Assembly (NCBI GenBank): GCA_050011895.1
Contig: JBEKIF010000015.1
Coordinates: forward strand, 23,162-87,161
Source of the DNA: DATBGO01 sp050011895
GTDB lineage: Bacteria; Actinomycetota; Actinomycetes; Streptosporangiales; Streptosporangiaceae
Direction: 5' to 3'
DNA: 64,000 nucleotides
The translations under genes and the position numbers were made by a program. Position 1 is the stretch's first letter, and each line of letters starts with the position of its first letter. Under the pieces are notes generated by a model. That model saw nothing but the letters and a program-made list of their open reading frames with translations. It did not search any database and had not been told where the DNA came from. Positions 40,597 through 50,051 of this stretch are shown piece after piece.

Positions 40597-41993
40597 CTGC
40601 CCTGGCAGTCGCGGCGCAGGCGCGAAGCGCCGGCCCTGTCTACCCCACGCTGGCCAGCTTCGGCCACGATCCCTGGTGGCTGATCCTGCTCAAGGTCGTC
40701 GTGATCTTCCTGTTCCTGATGCTGGGCACGCTGTTTACGATCTGGGCCGAGCGCCGGGTGATCGGCCGGATGCAGCAGCGTCCCGGGCCGAACAGGGCCG
40801 GGAAGTTCGGGCTGCTGCAGTCGCTGATGGACGGCCTGAAGCTGCCGCTGAAGGAAGACATCGTGCCGCGCGGCGTGGACAAGGTCCTGTTCGTGATCGC
40901 GCCGGCGATAGCGTTGATCCCCGCCTTCATCAGCTTCGCGATCATCCCGGTCGGCCCGATCGTCTCGATCTTCCACCACAAGACGCCGCTGCAGCTGACC
41001 GACCTGCCGGTGGCGGTGCTGCTGGTGCTCGCGATGAGCTCCATCGCCGTGTACGGGATCGTGCTGGCCGGGTGGGCGTCGGCGGCGCCGTACTCCCTGC
41101 TCGGCGGACTGCGGTCGTCGGCCCAGGTGATCAGCTACGAGATCGCGATGGGGCTGTCGTTCGTCCCGGTCTTCCTCTACGCGGGCTCGCTGTCCACCTC
41201 GCAGATCGTCGCCGCGCAGGCGCACGGCGGCGAGTTCCACTTCGCCGGCGTGATCCTGCACTACCCGTCCTGGTTCGCGATCCTGCTGCTGCCGTCGTTC
41301 GTGATCTACCTGATCACGATGGTCGGCGAGACCAACAGGCTCCCGTTCGACCTGCCCGAGGGCGAGGGCGAGCTCGTCGCTGGCTTCCACACCGAGTATT
41401 CCTCGCTCAAGTTCGCCCTGTTCTACCTGGCCGAGTACGTCAACATGATTACCGTGTCGGCGCTCGCGACCACGCTGTTCCTCGGCGGCTGGCAGGCGCC
41501 GTGGCCGATCTCGGTCTGGCCGGACGCCAACACTGGCTGGCTGCCGGTCCTGTGGTTCCTCGGCAAGATCGTGATCCTGATATTCTGCTTCATCTGGCTG
41601 CGCGGCACGCTGCCGAGGATCCGCTACGACCAGCTGATGGCGCTCGGCTGGAAAGTCCTCATTCCCACCGCGCTGGTGTGGACGCTGATGATCGCCACTG
41701 TCCGGGTCTGGCGCCGTCTGGGCGGCAGTCCCGCTGTGTACATCGCCGCGGGCACCATCGTGGTCGTGCTGATGGTGCTGGTCTGGGGCTGGGACACGGC
41801 CAGCGCCAGCGGCGACGCCGACGCCGAGGCCGAGGCCGAGGCCGCTGAAACTGGTGCGGCGGGGGCGGCGGCCAGCCCGTTCCCTGTTCCGCCGATGGAC
41901 CTGCCGCACTATCACGGCGTCGGTATCGGCGTCCGGGCCGGGCCGCTGCTGGCGGAGCCCGCCGAGACTACGAAGGAGGTCACCGGTGCTTGA
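40593..41993 (+). CDS. nuoH: NADH-quinone oxidoreductase subunit H
   Basis: This membrane subunit lines the quinone-entry chamber. ERRVIGRMQQRPGPNRAGKFG, LADGLKLPLKE-like LMDGLKLPLKED, SYEIAMGLS and VGETNRLPFDLPEGEGELVAGFHTEYSS-type loops are all present (read in parts: ETNRLPFDLPEGE, ELVAGFHTEYS). It has eight core helices plus a C-terminal acidic/Ala-rich extension (DADAEAEAEA) of ~70 residues, giving 466 in total. Coupled to nuoG by ATGA. Confidence 0.96.
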   Translation: MTALAVAAQARSAGPVYPTLASFGHDPWWLILLKVVVIFLFLMLGTLFTIWAERRVIGRMQQRPGPNRAGKFGLLQSLMDGLKLPLKEDIVPRGVDKVLFVIAPAIALIPAFISFAIIPVGPIVSIFHHKTPLQLTDLPVAVLLVLAMSSIAVYGIVLAGWASAAPYSLLGGLRSSAQVISYEIAMGLSFVPVFLYAGSLSTSQIVAAQAHGGEFHFAGVILHYPSWFAILLLPSFVIYLITMVGETNRLPFDLPEGEGELVAGFHTEYSSLKFALFYLAEYVNMITVSALATTLFLGGWQAPWPISVWPDANTGWLPVLWFLGKIVILIFCFIWLRGTLPRIRYDQLMALGWKVLIPTALVWTLMIATVRVWRRLGGSPAVYIAAGTIVVVLMVLVWGWDTASASGDADAEAEAEAAETGAAGAAASPFPVPPMDLPHYHGVGIGVRAGPLLAEPAETTKEVTGA

Positions 41994-42546
41994 CTTCCTC
42001 AACCCCATCAAGGGATTTGGCGTCACCTTCCGGCAGATGTTCCGCAAGGTCGACACCGTCGAGTACCCGGAGGTGAAGGAGCCGACCGCGCCCCGGTTCC
42101 ACGGCCGTCACCAGCTGAACCGCTGGCCGGACGGGCTGGAGAAGTGCATCGGCTGCGAGCTGTGCGCGTGGGCCTGCCCGGCCGACGCCATCTACGTCGA
42201 GGGCGGCGACAACACCGAGGAAGAGCGGTACTCTCCCGGCGAGCGGTACGGCCGCGTCTACCAGATCAACTACCTGCGCTGCATCCTGTGCGGGCTGTGC
42301 GTGGAGGCGTGCCCGACCCGCGCGCTCACCATGACCAACGAGTATGAGCTCGCCGATGACAGCAGGGAGGCGCTGATCTGGACCAAGGAGCAGCTCGTCG
42401 CCCCGCTGCAGCAGGGCATGGAAGCCCCGCCGCACCCGATGCGGCTTGGCGACACCGAGGAGGACTACTACCGGCTCGGCACGGCCGGATCGGGTCCTGG
42501 CCCGGGCAAGCCCGGCGATGACGGCCCGGGCGGTGCGGCGCAATGA
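41986..42546 (+). CDS. nuoI: NADH-quinone oxidoreductase subunit I
   Basis: This ferredoxin-like subunit carries two [4Fe-4S] clusters (N6a and N6b): CIGCELCAWACPADAI and CILCGLCVEACPTRAL. I start it at GTG 41986 because AAGGAGGT lies six bases ahead and the residues LDFLNPIKGFGVT match the family N-terminus. It overlaps the nuoH end by eight bases. The C-terminus is Gly/Pro-rich. The stop overlaps nuoJ. Confidence 0.96.
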   Translation: MLDFLNPIKGFGVTFRQMFRKVDTVEYPEVKEPTAPRFHGRHQLNRWPDGLEKCIGCELCAWACPADAIYVEGGDNTEEERYSPGERYGRVYQINYLRCILCGLCVEACPTRALTMTNEYELADDSREALIWTKEQLVAPLQQGMEAPPHPMRLGDTEEDYYRLGTAGSGPGPGKPGDDGPGGAAQ

Positions 42547-43346
42547 GCCACCCCGCGATCCTGGCCGCCGGAGCCGCCGCCACTGCCCAGGGCATCACGT
42601 TCTGGCTGCTCGCCGTCATCTCGGTCGTGGCCGGGCTCGGCATGGTCCTGGCCAGGCGCGCCGTGCACTGTGCCGTGCTGCTCGCGGTGGTCATGCTCTC
42701 CCTGGCCGTGCTCTACGCGCTGGCCGGTGCGCCGTTCCTGGCCTTCGTGCAGGTCATCGTGTACACCGGCGCCGTGCTGATGCTGTTCCTCTTCGTGCTC
42801 ATGATGGTGGGCGTGGCCGCGCAGGACTCGATCGTGGAGACGATCAGGGGGCAGCGGCTCGCCGCCGGCCTCGCCGGGATCGGCCTGCTCGTGCTGCTGT
42901 CCCTGACGGTCGGGCACGCGGTCATCGGCCCGGCCGCCCCGGCCACCGCCCAGTTCGGTAACTCGAACGTGCAAGGGGTGGCGACCCTCATCTTCACCAC
43001 CTATGTCTTCCCGTTCGAAGTGACAAGCGCCCTGCTGATCACGGCAGCGCTGGGGGCGATGGTCCTCGCGCACCGGGAGCGCACCAGCCCGAAGCCGACC
43101 CAGCGGGAGCTCGCCGGACGGCGGGTGGCCAGCGGCCGCCCGGCGCCGCTGCCCGGCCCGGGAACCTACGCCCGGCATAACGCGGTCGACATGCCGGCCC
43201 TGCTGCCCGACGGCTCGCCCGCTCAGCAGTCGGTCAGCCCGGTGATCACCAGCAGGCCCGATCCTGGCCAGCTGGAACTTGGCGGCGGCCCGTCCGGTGC
43301 CGCCGATGCGGGGACCACCGGCGAGCGCGAGGAGGCCCGATGGTAA
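42543..43346 (+). CDS. nuoJ: NADH-quinone oxidoreductase subunit J
   Basis: A five-helix membrane subunit, with RRAVHCAVLLAVVMLSLAVLYAL and FVQVIVYTGAVLMLFLFVLMM, the conserved gating helix region. It is 267 residues long because of a polar ~90-residue C-terminal tail, a common trait of actinobacterial NuoJ. ATG overlaps the nuoI stop, and its last codons overlap the nuoK start by seven bases. Confidence 0.96.
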   Translation: MSHPAILAAGAAATAQGITFWLLAVISVVAGLGMVLARRAVHCAVLLAVVMLSLAVLYALAGAPFLAFVQVIVYTGAVLMLFLFVLMMVGVAAQDSIVETIRGQRLAAGLAGIGLLVLLSLTVGHAVIGPAAPATAQFGNSNVQGVATLIFTTYVFPFEVTSALLITAALGAMVLAHRERTSPKPTQRELAGRRVASGRPAPLPGPGTYARHNAVDMPALLPDGSPAQQSVSPVITSRPDPGQLELGGGPSGAADAGTTGEREEARW

Positions 43347-43642
43347 CCCCGGCGCACTACATCGCGCTGGCCGTGATCTTGTTCGTGATCGGCAGCGTCG
43401 GCGTCCTCGTGCGGAGGAACGCGATCGTCGTGTTCATGTGCGTCGAGCTGATGCTGAACGCGGTCAACCTGGCATTCGTCGGCTTCGCCCGGCTGCACGG
43501 CAATCTCGACGGCCAGGTCATCGCCTTCTTCGTGATGGTGATCGCGGCCGCCGAGGTGGTCGTCGGCCTGGCCATCCTGACCGCGATCTTCCGTGCCCGC
43601 AGGTCCGCGTCGGTGGATGAGGCGAACCTGCTGAAATATTGA
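43340..43642 (+). CDS. nuoK: NADH-quinone oxidoreductase subunit K
   Basis: This 100-residue three-helix subunit has the conserved CVELMLNAVNLAFV with the proton-path Glu, and MVIAAAEVVVGLAILTAIFR with the second Glu. It joins NuoJ and NuoN in the membrane arm. The start overlaps the end of nuoJ, so the two are coupled. Confidence 0.97.
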   Translation: MVTPAHYIALAVILFVIGSVGVLVRRNAIVVFMCVELMLNAVNLAFVGFARLHGNLDGQVIAFFVMVIAAAEVVVGLAILTAIFRARRSASVDEANLLKY

Positions 43643-43650
43643 TCCGGATG

Positions 43651-43712
43651 GCTCCGGGCCAGCCGTGCCCGGGGCTTGCCCGCGGGGCAGCGCCCCCGGC
43701 CAGCACTGCAGA
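43651..43712. repeat. G+C-rich palindromic element between nuoK and nuoL
   Basis: The only sizeable gap of the operon (80 bases) holds overlapping inverted G/C runs (CCCGGGGC, GCCCGCGGGGC, GCGCCCCCGG) and ends in CCAGCACTG, as does the element inside nuoF. It could be a dispersed repeat or an attenuating hairpin within the operon. Confidence 0.6.
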
Positions 43713-43722
43713 GAGGTAGCCC

Positions 43723-45669
43723 GTGACAGGCTCAGTTGCGGTCGCGCACGCGGCGCACGCGGCCCCGGCCATGGCCCCGATGGCCGCGGCAGGCGTTCAG
43801 CGCGCCGCGTGGCTGCTGCTGGCATTCCCGCTGGCGGGCGCGGTCGTGCTGCTGCTCGGCGGGAAGCGCACCGACAAGTTCGGGCACCTGATCGGCGTGG
43901 CGATGCCGGTAGCCGCGTTCTGCTACGGCCTGATCGCCTTTTTCGCGATGCTGTCCTATCCGGCCAGCCAGCGCAGCAGGGACCTGTACCTGTTTACCTG
44001 GATCCCGGTGGCCGGCTTCCACGTGGACATCGGCCTGCTCCTCGACCCGCTGTCGATGTGTTTCGTGCTGCTGATCACCGGCGTCGGATCGCTGATCCAC
44101 ATCTACGCGGTCGGCTACATGGCCGGCGACCCGGGCAGGCGGCGGTTCTTCGGCTACATGAACCTGTTCGTCGCGGCGATGCTGCTGCTTGTGCTCGCCG
44201 ACAACTACCTGGGCCTTTACGCGGGCTGGGAGGGCGTCGGCCTCGCCTCCTACCTGCTGATCGGGTTCTGGCAGTTCAAGCCGGCCGCCGCCACCGCGGC
44301 GAAGAAGGCCTTCATCGCCAACCGGGTCGGCGACGCTGGCCTGTCGCTGGCGATCATGCTGATGTTCGCGACATTCGGGACGGTCACCTTCGTCGGCGTC
44401 TTCTCGAAGTCCGGCGCGGCGAGCCACGGCGTCATGACCGCGCTCGGGCTGCTGCTGCTGCTCGGCGCCTGCGGCAAGTCGGCCCAGTTGCCGTTGCAAT
44501 CCTGGCTGCTGGATGCCATGGAGGGCCCCACGCCGGTGTCGGCGCTCATCCACGCGGCGACCATGGTGACCGCCGGGGTCTACCTCATCGTGCGCTCCAA
44601 CCCGATCTTCAACCTGTCCGGCGACGCGCGGCTGGCGGTCACCGTCGTGGGCGCGGCGACCCTGCTGTTCGGCGCGATCATCGGGTGTGCCAAGGACGAC
44701 ATCAAGAAGGCACTCGCCGGCTCCACGATGAGCCAGATCGGCTACATGACGCTGGCGGCCGGCCTCGGGCCGGCCGGGTACGCGTTCGCGATCGCCCACC
44801 TGCTCGCGCACGGCTTCTTCAAGGCCGGCCTGTTCCTCGGGGCCGGCTCGGTGAAGCACGAGATGGACGATGAGGTGGACATGCGCAGGTTCGGCGCCCT
44901 GCGCGTGGTCATGCCGGTCACCTTCGTCACCTTCGTGATCGGTTACCTGGCGATCATCGGCGTGCCGCCGTTCTCCGGCTTCTTCACCAAGGATCCGATC
45001 ATCGAGGCGGCCTTTGCCAAGGGGGGCACGTCGGGGGCGATCCTGGGCACCGCGGCACTGCTGGGCGCGGGCATCACCGCGTTCTACATGACCAGGGTGG
45101 TGCTGATGACCTTCACCGGGGAACGCCGCTGGGACGACGCCGTGCACCCGCACGAGGTGCCGCCGGTGATGACCTCGCCGATGGTGGTGCTGGCTGTCGG
45201 CTCGGCCGGGGCTGGCGCCTTCCTCATCCTCGGTAACCGGCTGGTGAACTTCCTCGCGCCGGTCGTCGGCACGCCGCCGCCCTCCAAGGGGCTGTTCACC
45301 CCGGTCTCGATCGGGGCGCTCGCGCTGGTGGTGGTCGGCGCCGCGATCGCGTGGGCGATTTACGGGCGGCGCGAGGTGCCAGCCGTGGCACCCGCAGGCC
45401 GGTTCGCGACGGTGGCGGCGCGCAAGGACCTCTACGGCGACGCGATCAACGAGTCCGTGCTCATGCGGCCGGGCCAGTGGCTGACCAGGCTGTCGGTGTA
45501 TTTCGACAACCGGGGCGTGGACGGCCTGGTGAACACGCTCGCGGCCACCATGGGCGGCACCTCGGGCCGGTTGCGCAGGCTGCAGACCGGGTTCGTCCGC
45601 TCCTACGCGCTGTCGATGCTGGTCGGCGCGGTCCTGCTGGTCGGCGCGCTGCTGCTGGTGCGGATCTAA
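43723..45669 (+). CDS. nuoL: NADH-quinone oxidoreductase subunit L
   Basis: This antiporter-like distal proton pump, 648 residues long, has fourteen or more helices and a lateral C-terminal helix. GWEGVGLASYLLIGFW, PLQSWLLDAMEGPTPVSALIHAATMVTAGVYL-type sequence (DAMEGPTPVSALIHAATMV) and HLLAHGFFKAGLFLGAGSV carry the conserved Lys, Glu and His residues. GTG start with GAGAGG upstream. Confidence 0.96.
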   Translation: MTGSVAVAHAAHAAPAMAPMAAAGVQRAAWLLLAFPLAGAVVLLLGGKRTDKFGHLIGVAMPVAAFCYGLIAFFAMLSYPASQRSRDLYLFTWIPVAGFHVDIGLLLDPLSMCFVLLITGVGSLIHIYAVGYMAGDPGRRRFFGYMNLFVAAMLLLVLADNYLGLYAGWEGVGLASYLLIGFWQFKPAAATAAKKAFIANRVGDAGLSLAIMLMFATFGTVTFVGVFSKSGAASHGVMTALGLLLLLGACGKSAQLPLQSWLLDAMEGPTPVSALIHAATMVTAGVYLIVRSNPIFNLSGDARLAVTVVGAATLLFGAIIGCAKDDIKKALAGSTMSQIGYMTLAAGLGPAGYAFAIAHLLAHGFFKAGLFLGAGSVKHEMDDEVDMRRFGALRVVMPVTFVTFVIGYLAIIGVPPFSGFFTKDPIIEAAFAKGGTSGAILGTAALLGAGITAFYMTRVVLMTFTGERRWDDAVHPHEVPPVMTSPMVVLAVGSAGAGAFLILGNRLVNFLAPVVGTPPPSKGLFTPVSIGALALVVVGAAIAWAIYGRREVPAVAPAGRFATVAARKDLYGDAINESVLMRPGQWLTRLSVYFDNRGVDGLVNTLAATMGGTSGRLRRLQTGFVRSYALSMLVGAVLLVGALLLVRI

Positions 45670-45694
45670 GACCCCGAAAGGCCCAGAGAAACCC

Positions 45695-47299
45695 ATGAGC
45701 ACATTCCCCTGGCTGACCGTAGCGGGAGCGGTCCCGCTGGTCGGCGCGGCGGCGGTGGCCCTCACCCCGGGCAGGTCCGCGCCAGGCGGCGCGGCCGACC
45801 GGCGCGCCCGCGACCTGCTGGTCAAGCGGCTGGCGTTGGGGTTCACGCTGGCCACGCTCGCGGTCACGATCGCGATGGCGGTCGCGTTCAAGCCGGGCGG
45901 CCCCGATTTCCAGTTCAACCAGACCTACCAGTGGATCCCGCAGTTCGGCGTGCACTACGCGGTGGGCGTGGACGGCATCGCGCTGGTCCTCATCCTGATG
46001 ACCACGGTCCTGATGCCGGTGGTGGTGCTCGCGTCGTGGAACGATGCTGAAGGCGGCTCGGGCCCGGCCCAGCAGCCGCCGCCGCGGCGCAGCGTCAAGA
46101 CCTACTTCGCGCTGATGCTCGTCCTCGAGACGATGCTGATCGGTGTCTTCGCGGCCACCGACGTGTTCCTGTTCTACGTGTTCTTCGAGGCCATGCTCAT
46201 CCCGATGTACTTCATGATCGGGAGCTACGGGGTCGGCCAGCGCCAGTACGCGGCGGTCAAGTTCCTGCTCTACAGCCTGCTCGGCGGGCTGCTCATGCTG
46301 GTCGCCGTGATCGCGCTGTACGTGTACTCGGCGCACGGCGGGCACCCGGGCACGTTCCTGTTCCGGCAGCTGATCCACACCACGTTCAGCCCGGTAGCGC
46401 AGAAGTGGATGTTCCTCGGCTTCTTCGTCGCGTTCGCGATCAAGGCGCCGCTGTGGCCGTTCCACACCTGGCTGCCCGACGCGGCCACCGCCGCCCAGCC
46501 GGGCGCTGCGGTGCTGCTCGTCGGGGTGCTCGACAAGGTCGGCACCTTCGGCATGATCCGCTACTGCCTGGAGCTGTTCCCTTCGGCGGCGCACTACTTC
46601 ACGCCGCTGGTCATCGCGCTCGCGGTGGTCGGGGTGCTGTACGGCGCGATCGTGGCGATCGGCCAGGCCGACCTGAAGCGGCTGATCGCCTACACGTCGG
46701 TATCCCACTTCGGGCTGATCACGCTGGGCATCTTCGCGATGACGAGCCAGGGGCAGTCCGGCGCCACCCTGTACATGGTCAACCACGGGTTCGCCACCGG
46801 CGCGCTGTTCCTGATCGCCGGGTTCATGATCGCCCGGCGCCGGTCGCAGCTGATCGCCGACTACGGCGGCGTGCAGTCGGTCGCCCCGCTGCTCGCGGGC
46901 CTGTTCCTGATCGCGGGCCTGGCCGGGCTGGCGCTGCCCGGCCTGTCCACCTTCGTCAGCGAGTTCCTCGTCCTGGTCGGCACCTTCACCAGGTACGAGG
47001 TGCCTGCCGTGCTGGCCACGGTCGGCATCATCCTGGCCGCGATCTACATCCTGTGGATGTACCAGCGCACCATGCACGGCCCGGTGCGCGAGGAGGTCAA
47101 GGGCATGCCGGACCTGAAGGCGCGCGAGCTGTGGGCGGTCGGCCCGCTGATCGTCTTGATCGTGGCGCTTGGCGTCTACCCCAAGCCGGTGCTCGACATC
47201 ATCAACCCCGCGGTCCACCAGACCATGGTCCAGGCGCATTCCACCGACCCGGTCCCGCCGCATCCGGCTAACGCGCTCTACCCGAGGAGCAATCCGTGA
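45695..47299 (+). CDS. nuoM: NADH-quinone oxidoreductase subunit M
   Basis: The second antiporter-like pump, 534 residues. FFEAMLIPMYFMIG has the conserved Glu, then IKAPLWPFHTWLPDAATAAQPGAAVLL-type sequence (FHTWLPDAATAAQPGA), and YTSVSHFGLITLGIF with MVNHGFATGALFLIAG. It follows nuoL by 25 bases with GAAAGG ahead of the ATG, and overlaps nuoN (GTGA). Confidence 0.96.
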   Translation: MSTFPWLTVAGAVPLVGAAAVALTPGRSAPGGAADRRARDLLVKRLALGFTLATLAVTIAMAVAFKPGGPDFQFNQTYQWIPQFGVHYAVGVDGIALVLILMTTVLMPVVVLASWNDAEGGSGPAQQPPPRRSVKTYFALMLVLETMLIGVFAATDVFLFYVFFEAMLIPMYFMIGSYGVGQRQYAAVKFLLYSLLGGLLMLVAVIALYVYSAHGGHPGTFLFRQLIHTTFSPVAQKWMFLGFFVAFAIKAPLWPFHTWLPDAATAAQPGAAVLLVGVLDKVGTFGMIRYCLELFPSAAHYFTPLVIALAVVGVLYGAIVAIGQADLKRLIAYTSVSHFGLITLGIFAMTSQGQSGATLYMVNHGFATGALFLIAGFMIARRRSQLIADYGGVQSVAPLLAGLFLIAGLAGLALPGLSTFVSEFLVLVGTFTRYEVPAVLATVGIILAAIYILWMYQRTMHGPVREEVKGMPDLKARELWAVGPLIVLIVALGVYPKPVLDIINPAVHQTMVQAHSTDPVPPHPANALYPRSNP

Positions 47300-48900
47300 G
47301 CGGGACCGTAGCGAGCCTGGGGAACCTAACGAGCCTCGCCCCGGTGATCCCGGCGCCGCGGATCGAATGGGGCCAGCTCTCGCCCATGCTGCTGGTCTTC
47401 GGCGTCGCGGTGGCCGGGGTGCTGGTCGAGGCGTTCCTGCCCAGGCACCTGCGGCGGCCGATCCACATTGCCCTGGCGCTCGGCGGCCTCGCCGGGGCCT
47501 TTGTCCTCACCATCGTGGTGAGCCTCAGCAGTTCCGTCTTCGGCCACGGCAGCCCGGGGCATGTCGCCGCGATGGGCGCGGTCGCCGTGGACCGGCCGAC
47601 GCTGTTCATCCAGGGCACGATCCTGGTGCTCGCGTTCATCAGCATGCTGCTGATCGCGGAGAGCTCTCACGAGGTGAGCCCGTTCGTGGCGCAGGCGGCC
47701 GCGGTGCCGGGCAGCGCTGAGGAACGCGAGGGGCTAGAGGCCGGGATCACGCACACCGAGGTCTACCCGCTGACCCTGTTCGCGGTGGGCGGCATGCTGC
47801 TGTTCCCGGCCGCCAACGACCTGCTCACCATGTTCGTCGCGCTCGAAGTGCTGTCGCTGCCGCTGTACCTGCTGTGCGGCCTGGCCAGGCGCCGCCGCCT
47901 GCTCTCCCAGGAGGCGGCGATGAAGTACTTCCTGCTCGGGGCGTACTCGTCGGCGTTCTTCCTGTTCGGCGTGGCCATGCTGTACGGGTTCACAGGCTCG
48001 GTGCGGCTGTCGGCCATCGCGGCGGAGGCCTCGTCCAACACCGGCAACGCGACGCTGCTCTATGCCGGGATCGCGCTGCTCGGCCTCGGCCTGTTTTTCA
48101 AGATCGGCGCGGTGCCGTTCCACAGCTGGAAGCCTGACGTGTACCAGGGCGCCCCCACCCCGGTGACCGCGCTGATGGCCTCATGCACCCTGGTATCCGG
48201 GTTCGGGGCCGTGCTGCGCATCTTCTATGTCGCATTCGGGCAGCTGACCTGGGACTGGCGGCCCGCGCTCTGGGCGGTGGCGATCCTCACCATGCTGGTC
48301 GGCTCGATCGTCGCGATCACCCAGACCGACGTGAAGCGGCTGCTCGCCTATTCCTCCATCGCCCAGGCCGGGTACGTGCTGACCGGGGTCGCCGCCGCCA
48401 GCACGGCGGGCCTGTCCGGCAGCATGTTCTACCTGGCCGCCTATGGGGCGGCTGTCATCGGCGCCTTCGCGGTGATCACGCTGGTGCGCGACCCGGCCGG
48501 CGAGGCGGCGCACCTGGGCAGCTGGGCCGGCCTCGGCAAGCGCTCACCGCTGGTGGCCGGGGTCTTCGCCTTCTTCCTGATCGCGTTCGCCGGAATACCA
48601 CTGACCAGCGGCTTCAGCGGAAAGTTCGCCGTGTTCCAGGCCGCAGTCAGCGGCGGGGCACTGCCGCTGGTGATCATCGGGGTGCTCAGCAGCGCGATCC
48701 TGGCCTTCCCCTATGTCCGCGTTATCGTGCTTATGTTCTTCAGCGAGCCCACGACTGGCGGGGCCGCCGTGGTCCGGCCGAGCTTGTATACCGGGGTTGC
48801 CGTGGCCGCTGGCGCAGCCGTCACGCTGTGGCTGGGCGTGGCGCCTGAGCCGCTGCTTAACCTCGCCAACCATGCCGCCAGCCAGCTGTTCGTGCGCTGA
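47296..48900 (+). CDS. nuoN: NADH-quinone oxidoreductase subunit N
   Basis: The third antiporter-like subunit and last gene of the operon. FVALEVLSLPLYLLCGL has the conserved Glu, KIGAVPFHSWKPDVYQGAPTPVTAL-type sequence (VPFHSWKPDVYQGAPTP) and LLAYSSIAQAGYVLTG follow. Its 534 residues are normal. The GTG overlaps the nuoM stop. Confidence 0.96.
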   Translation: MSGTVASLGNLTSLAPVIPAPRIEWGQLSPMLLVFGVAVAGVLVEAFLPRHLRRPIHIALALGGLAGAFVLTIVVSLSSSVFGHGSPGHVAAMGAVAVDRPTLFIQGTILVLAFISMLLIAESSHEVSPFVAQAAAVPGSAEEREGLEAGITHTEVYPLTLFAVGGMLLFPAANDLLTMFVALEVLSLPLYLLCGLARRRRLLSQEAAMKYFLLGAYSSAFFLFGVAMLYGFTGSVRLSAIAAEASSNTGNATLLYAGIALLGLGLFFKIGAVPFHSWKPDVYQGAPTPVTALMASCTLVSGFGAVLRIFYVAFGQLTWDWRPALWAVAILTMLVGSIVAITQTDVKRLLAYSSIAQAGYVLTGVAAASTAGLSGSMFYLAAYGAAVIGAFAVITLVRDPAGEAAHLGSWAGLGKRSPLVAGVFAFFLIAFAGIPLTSGFSGKFAVFQAAVSGGALPLVIIGVLSSAILAFPYVRVIVLMFFSEPTTGGAAVVRPSLYTGVAVAAGAAVTLWLGVAPEPLLNLANHAASQLFVR

Positions 48901-49052
48901 CCGGCCGGGCGGCGGCCTGGCCGCTGGTGTCCGCCGACGGTATCGCGGGCATATGTCTGTTACTTTGCCTTGCACTTATCGTGGGGGTGGCGTGGCGATT
49001 TTCGCGTCCGCCGCCGGTCCGCCAGCGGTGCGGCCAGATCGAGGGAGCCTGA

Positions 49053-50048
49053 GTGATCACTGTGGTGCCCGTGGAGCTGTCTGATGCGGCGCTGGCAGCC
49101 GACGTTGTCGACGGCCTCGCGCTCGTCGAGGAGGGCATGCGGGATGCGGCGCGCGCTCAGCATGAGCTGCTTTCCGAGACATCCGGGTACCTGATCGATG
49201 CGGGCGGCAAACGGTTCCGCGCCACCCTGGTGCTGCTGGCCGCGCAGTTCGGCAATCCGAGGGATGCGCGCATCGTGCCGGCCGCGGTGGCCATCGAGCT
49301 CACCCATCTGGCGACCCTCTATCACGATGACGTGATGGACGAGGCCGCCGTCCGGCGCGGGCATCCCAGCGCGAACTCGCGCTGGGACAACACCATCGCG
49401 ATCCTGACCGGCGATTTCCTCTTCGCCCGCGCCTCCCAGATCCTGGCCGATCTCGGTGACGAGGCGATCAGGATCCAGGCTGCGACCTTCAGCCGCCTGG
49501 TCAGCGGGCAGATCGCGGAGACCGTCGGCCCGCGGACTGACGAGGATCCGCTGGCCCATTACCTGAGCGTGGTGACGCAGAAGACCGCGTCGCTGATCGC
49601 TACTGCCGGTCAGTTCGGGGCCATGTTCTCCGAAGCCCCAGATCAGGTCACCGAGCGGATCAGGCCGGCCTGCGAGGCGCTCGGCGTGGCCTTCCAGCTT
49701 TCCGACGACATCCTGGACGTGGCCAGTGAGTCGGCGCAATCGGGGAAAACTCCGGGGACGGACTTGCGAGAGGGGGTGCGGACCCTGCCGATGCTGCACG
49801 CGCTGCGGTCAGCTGACAGCGGCGACGCCAGGCTCGTCGAGCTGCTCGGCAGTGGCGAGCTCACCGATCCCGCCCGGCATGCCGAGGCGCTGGCCCTGCT
49901 CCGGGCGCATCCGGGAATGCGAACGGCACGGGCGGACATGACCCGCTGGGCGCAGCTGGCCAGGGACGAGATCCTGGCCCTGCCCGACGTGCCAGCCCGG
50001 GCAGCATTTGAGGCGCTCTGTGATTACGTGGTGGACCGGACCGGCTGA
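49053..50048 (+). CDS. Trans-polyprenyl diphosphate synthase (menaquinone side-chain supply)
   Basis: It condenses isopentenyl diphosphate onto allylic primers. GGKRFR (residues 51-56), the first Asp-rich motif HDDVMD (91-96) with RRGHPS after it, and the second Asp-rich motif DDILD (218-222) are complete. A GTG start has GAGGGAG upstream. Its place just after the nuo operon and the lack of carotenoid genes point to the menaquinone tail; chain length cannot be read with certainty. Confidence 0.92.
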   Translation: MITVVPVELSDAALAADVVDGLALVEEGMRDAARAQHELLSETSGYLIDAGGKRFRATLVLLAAQFGNPRDARIVPAAVAIELTHLATLYHDDVMDEAAVRRGHPSANSRWDNTIAILTGDFLFARASQILADLGDEAIRIQAATFSRLVSGQIAETVGPRTDEDPLAHYLSVVTQKTASLIATAGQFGAMFSEAPDQVTERIRPACEALGVAFQLSDDILDVASESAQSGKTPGTDLREGVRTLPMLHALRSADSGDARLVELLGSGELTDPARHAEALALLRAHPGMRTARADMTRWAQLARDEILALPDVPARAAFEALCDYVVDRTG

Positions 50049-50051
50049 TCC

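Noticed and set aside
43651..43712. Intrinsic terminator that would end the operon before nuoL
   Set aside because: nuoL-M-N have no separate promoter that I can see and the same kind of palindrome is translated inside nuoF, so a dispersed repeat is the better reading.
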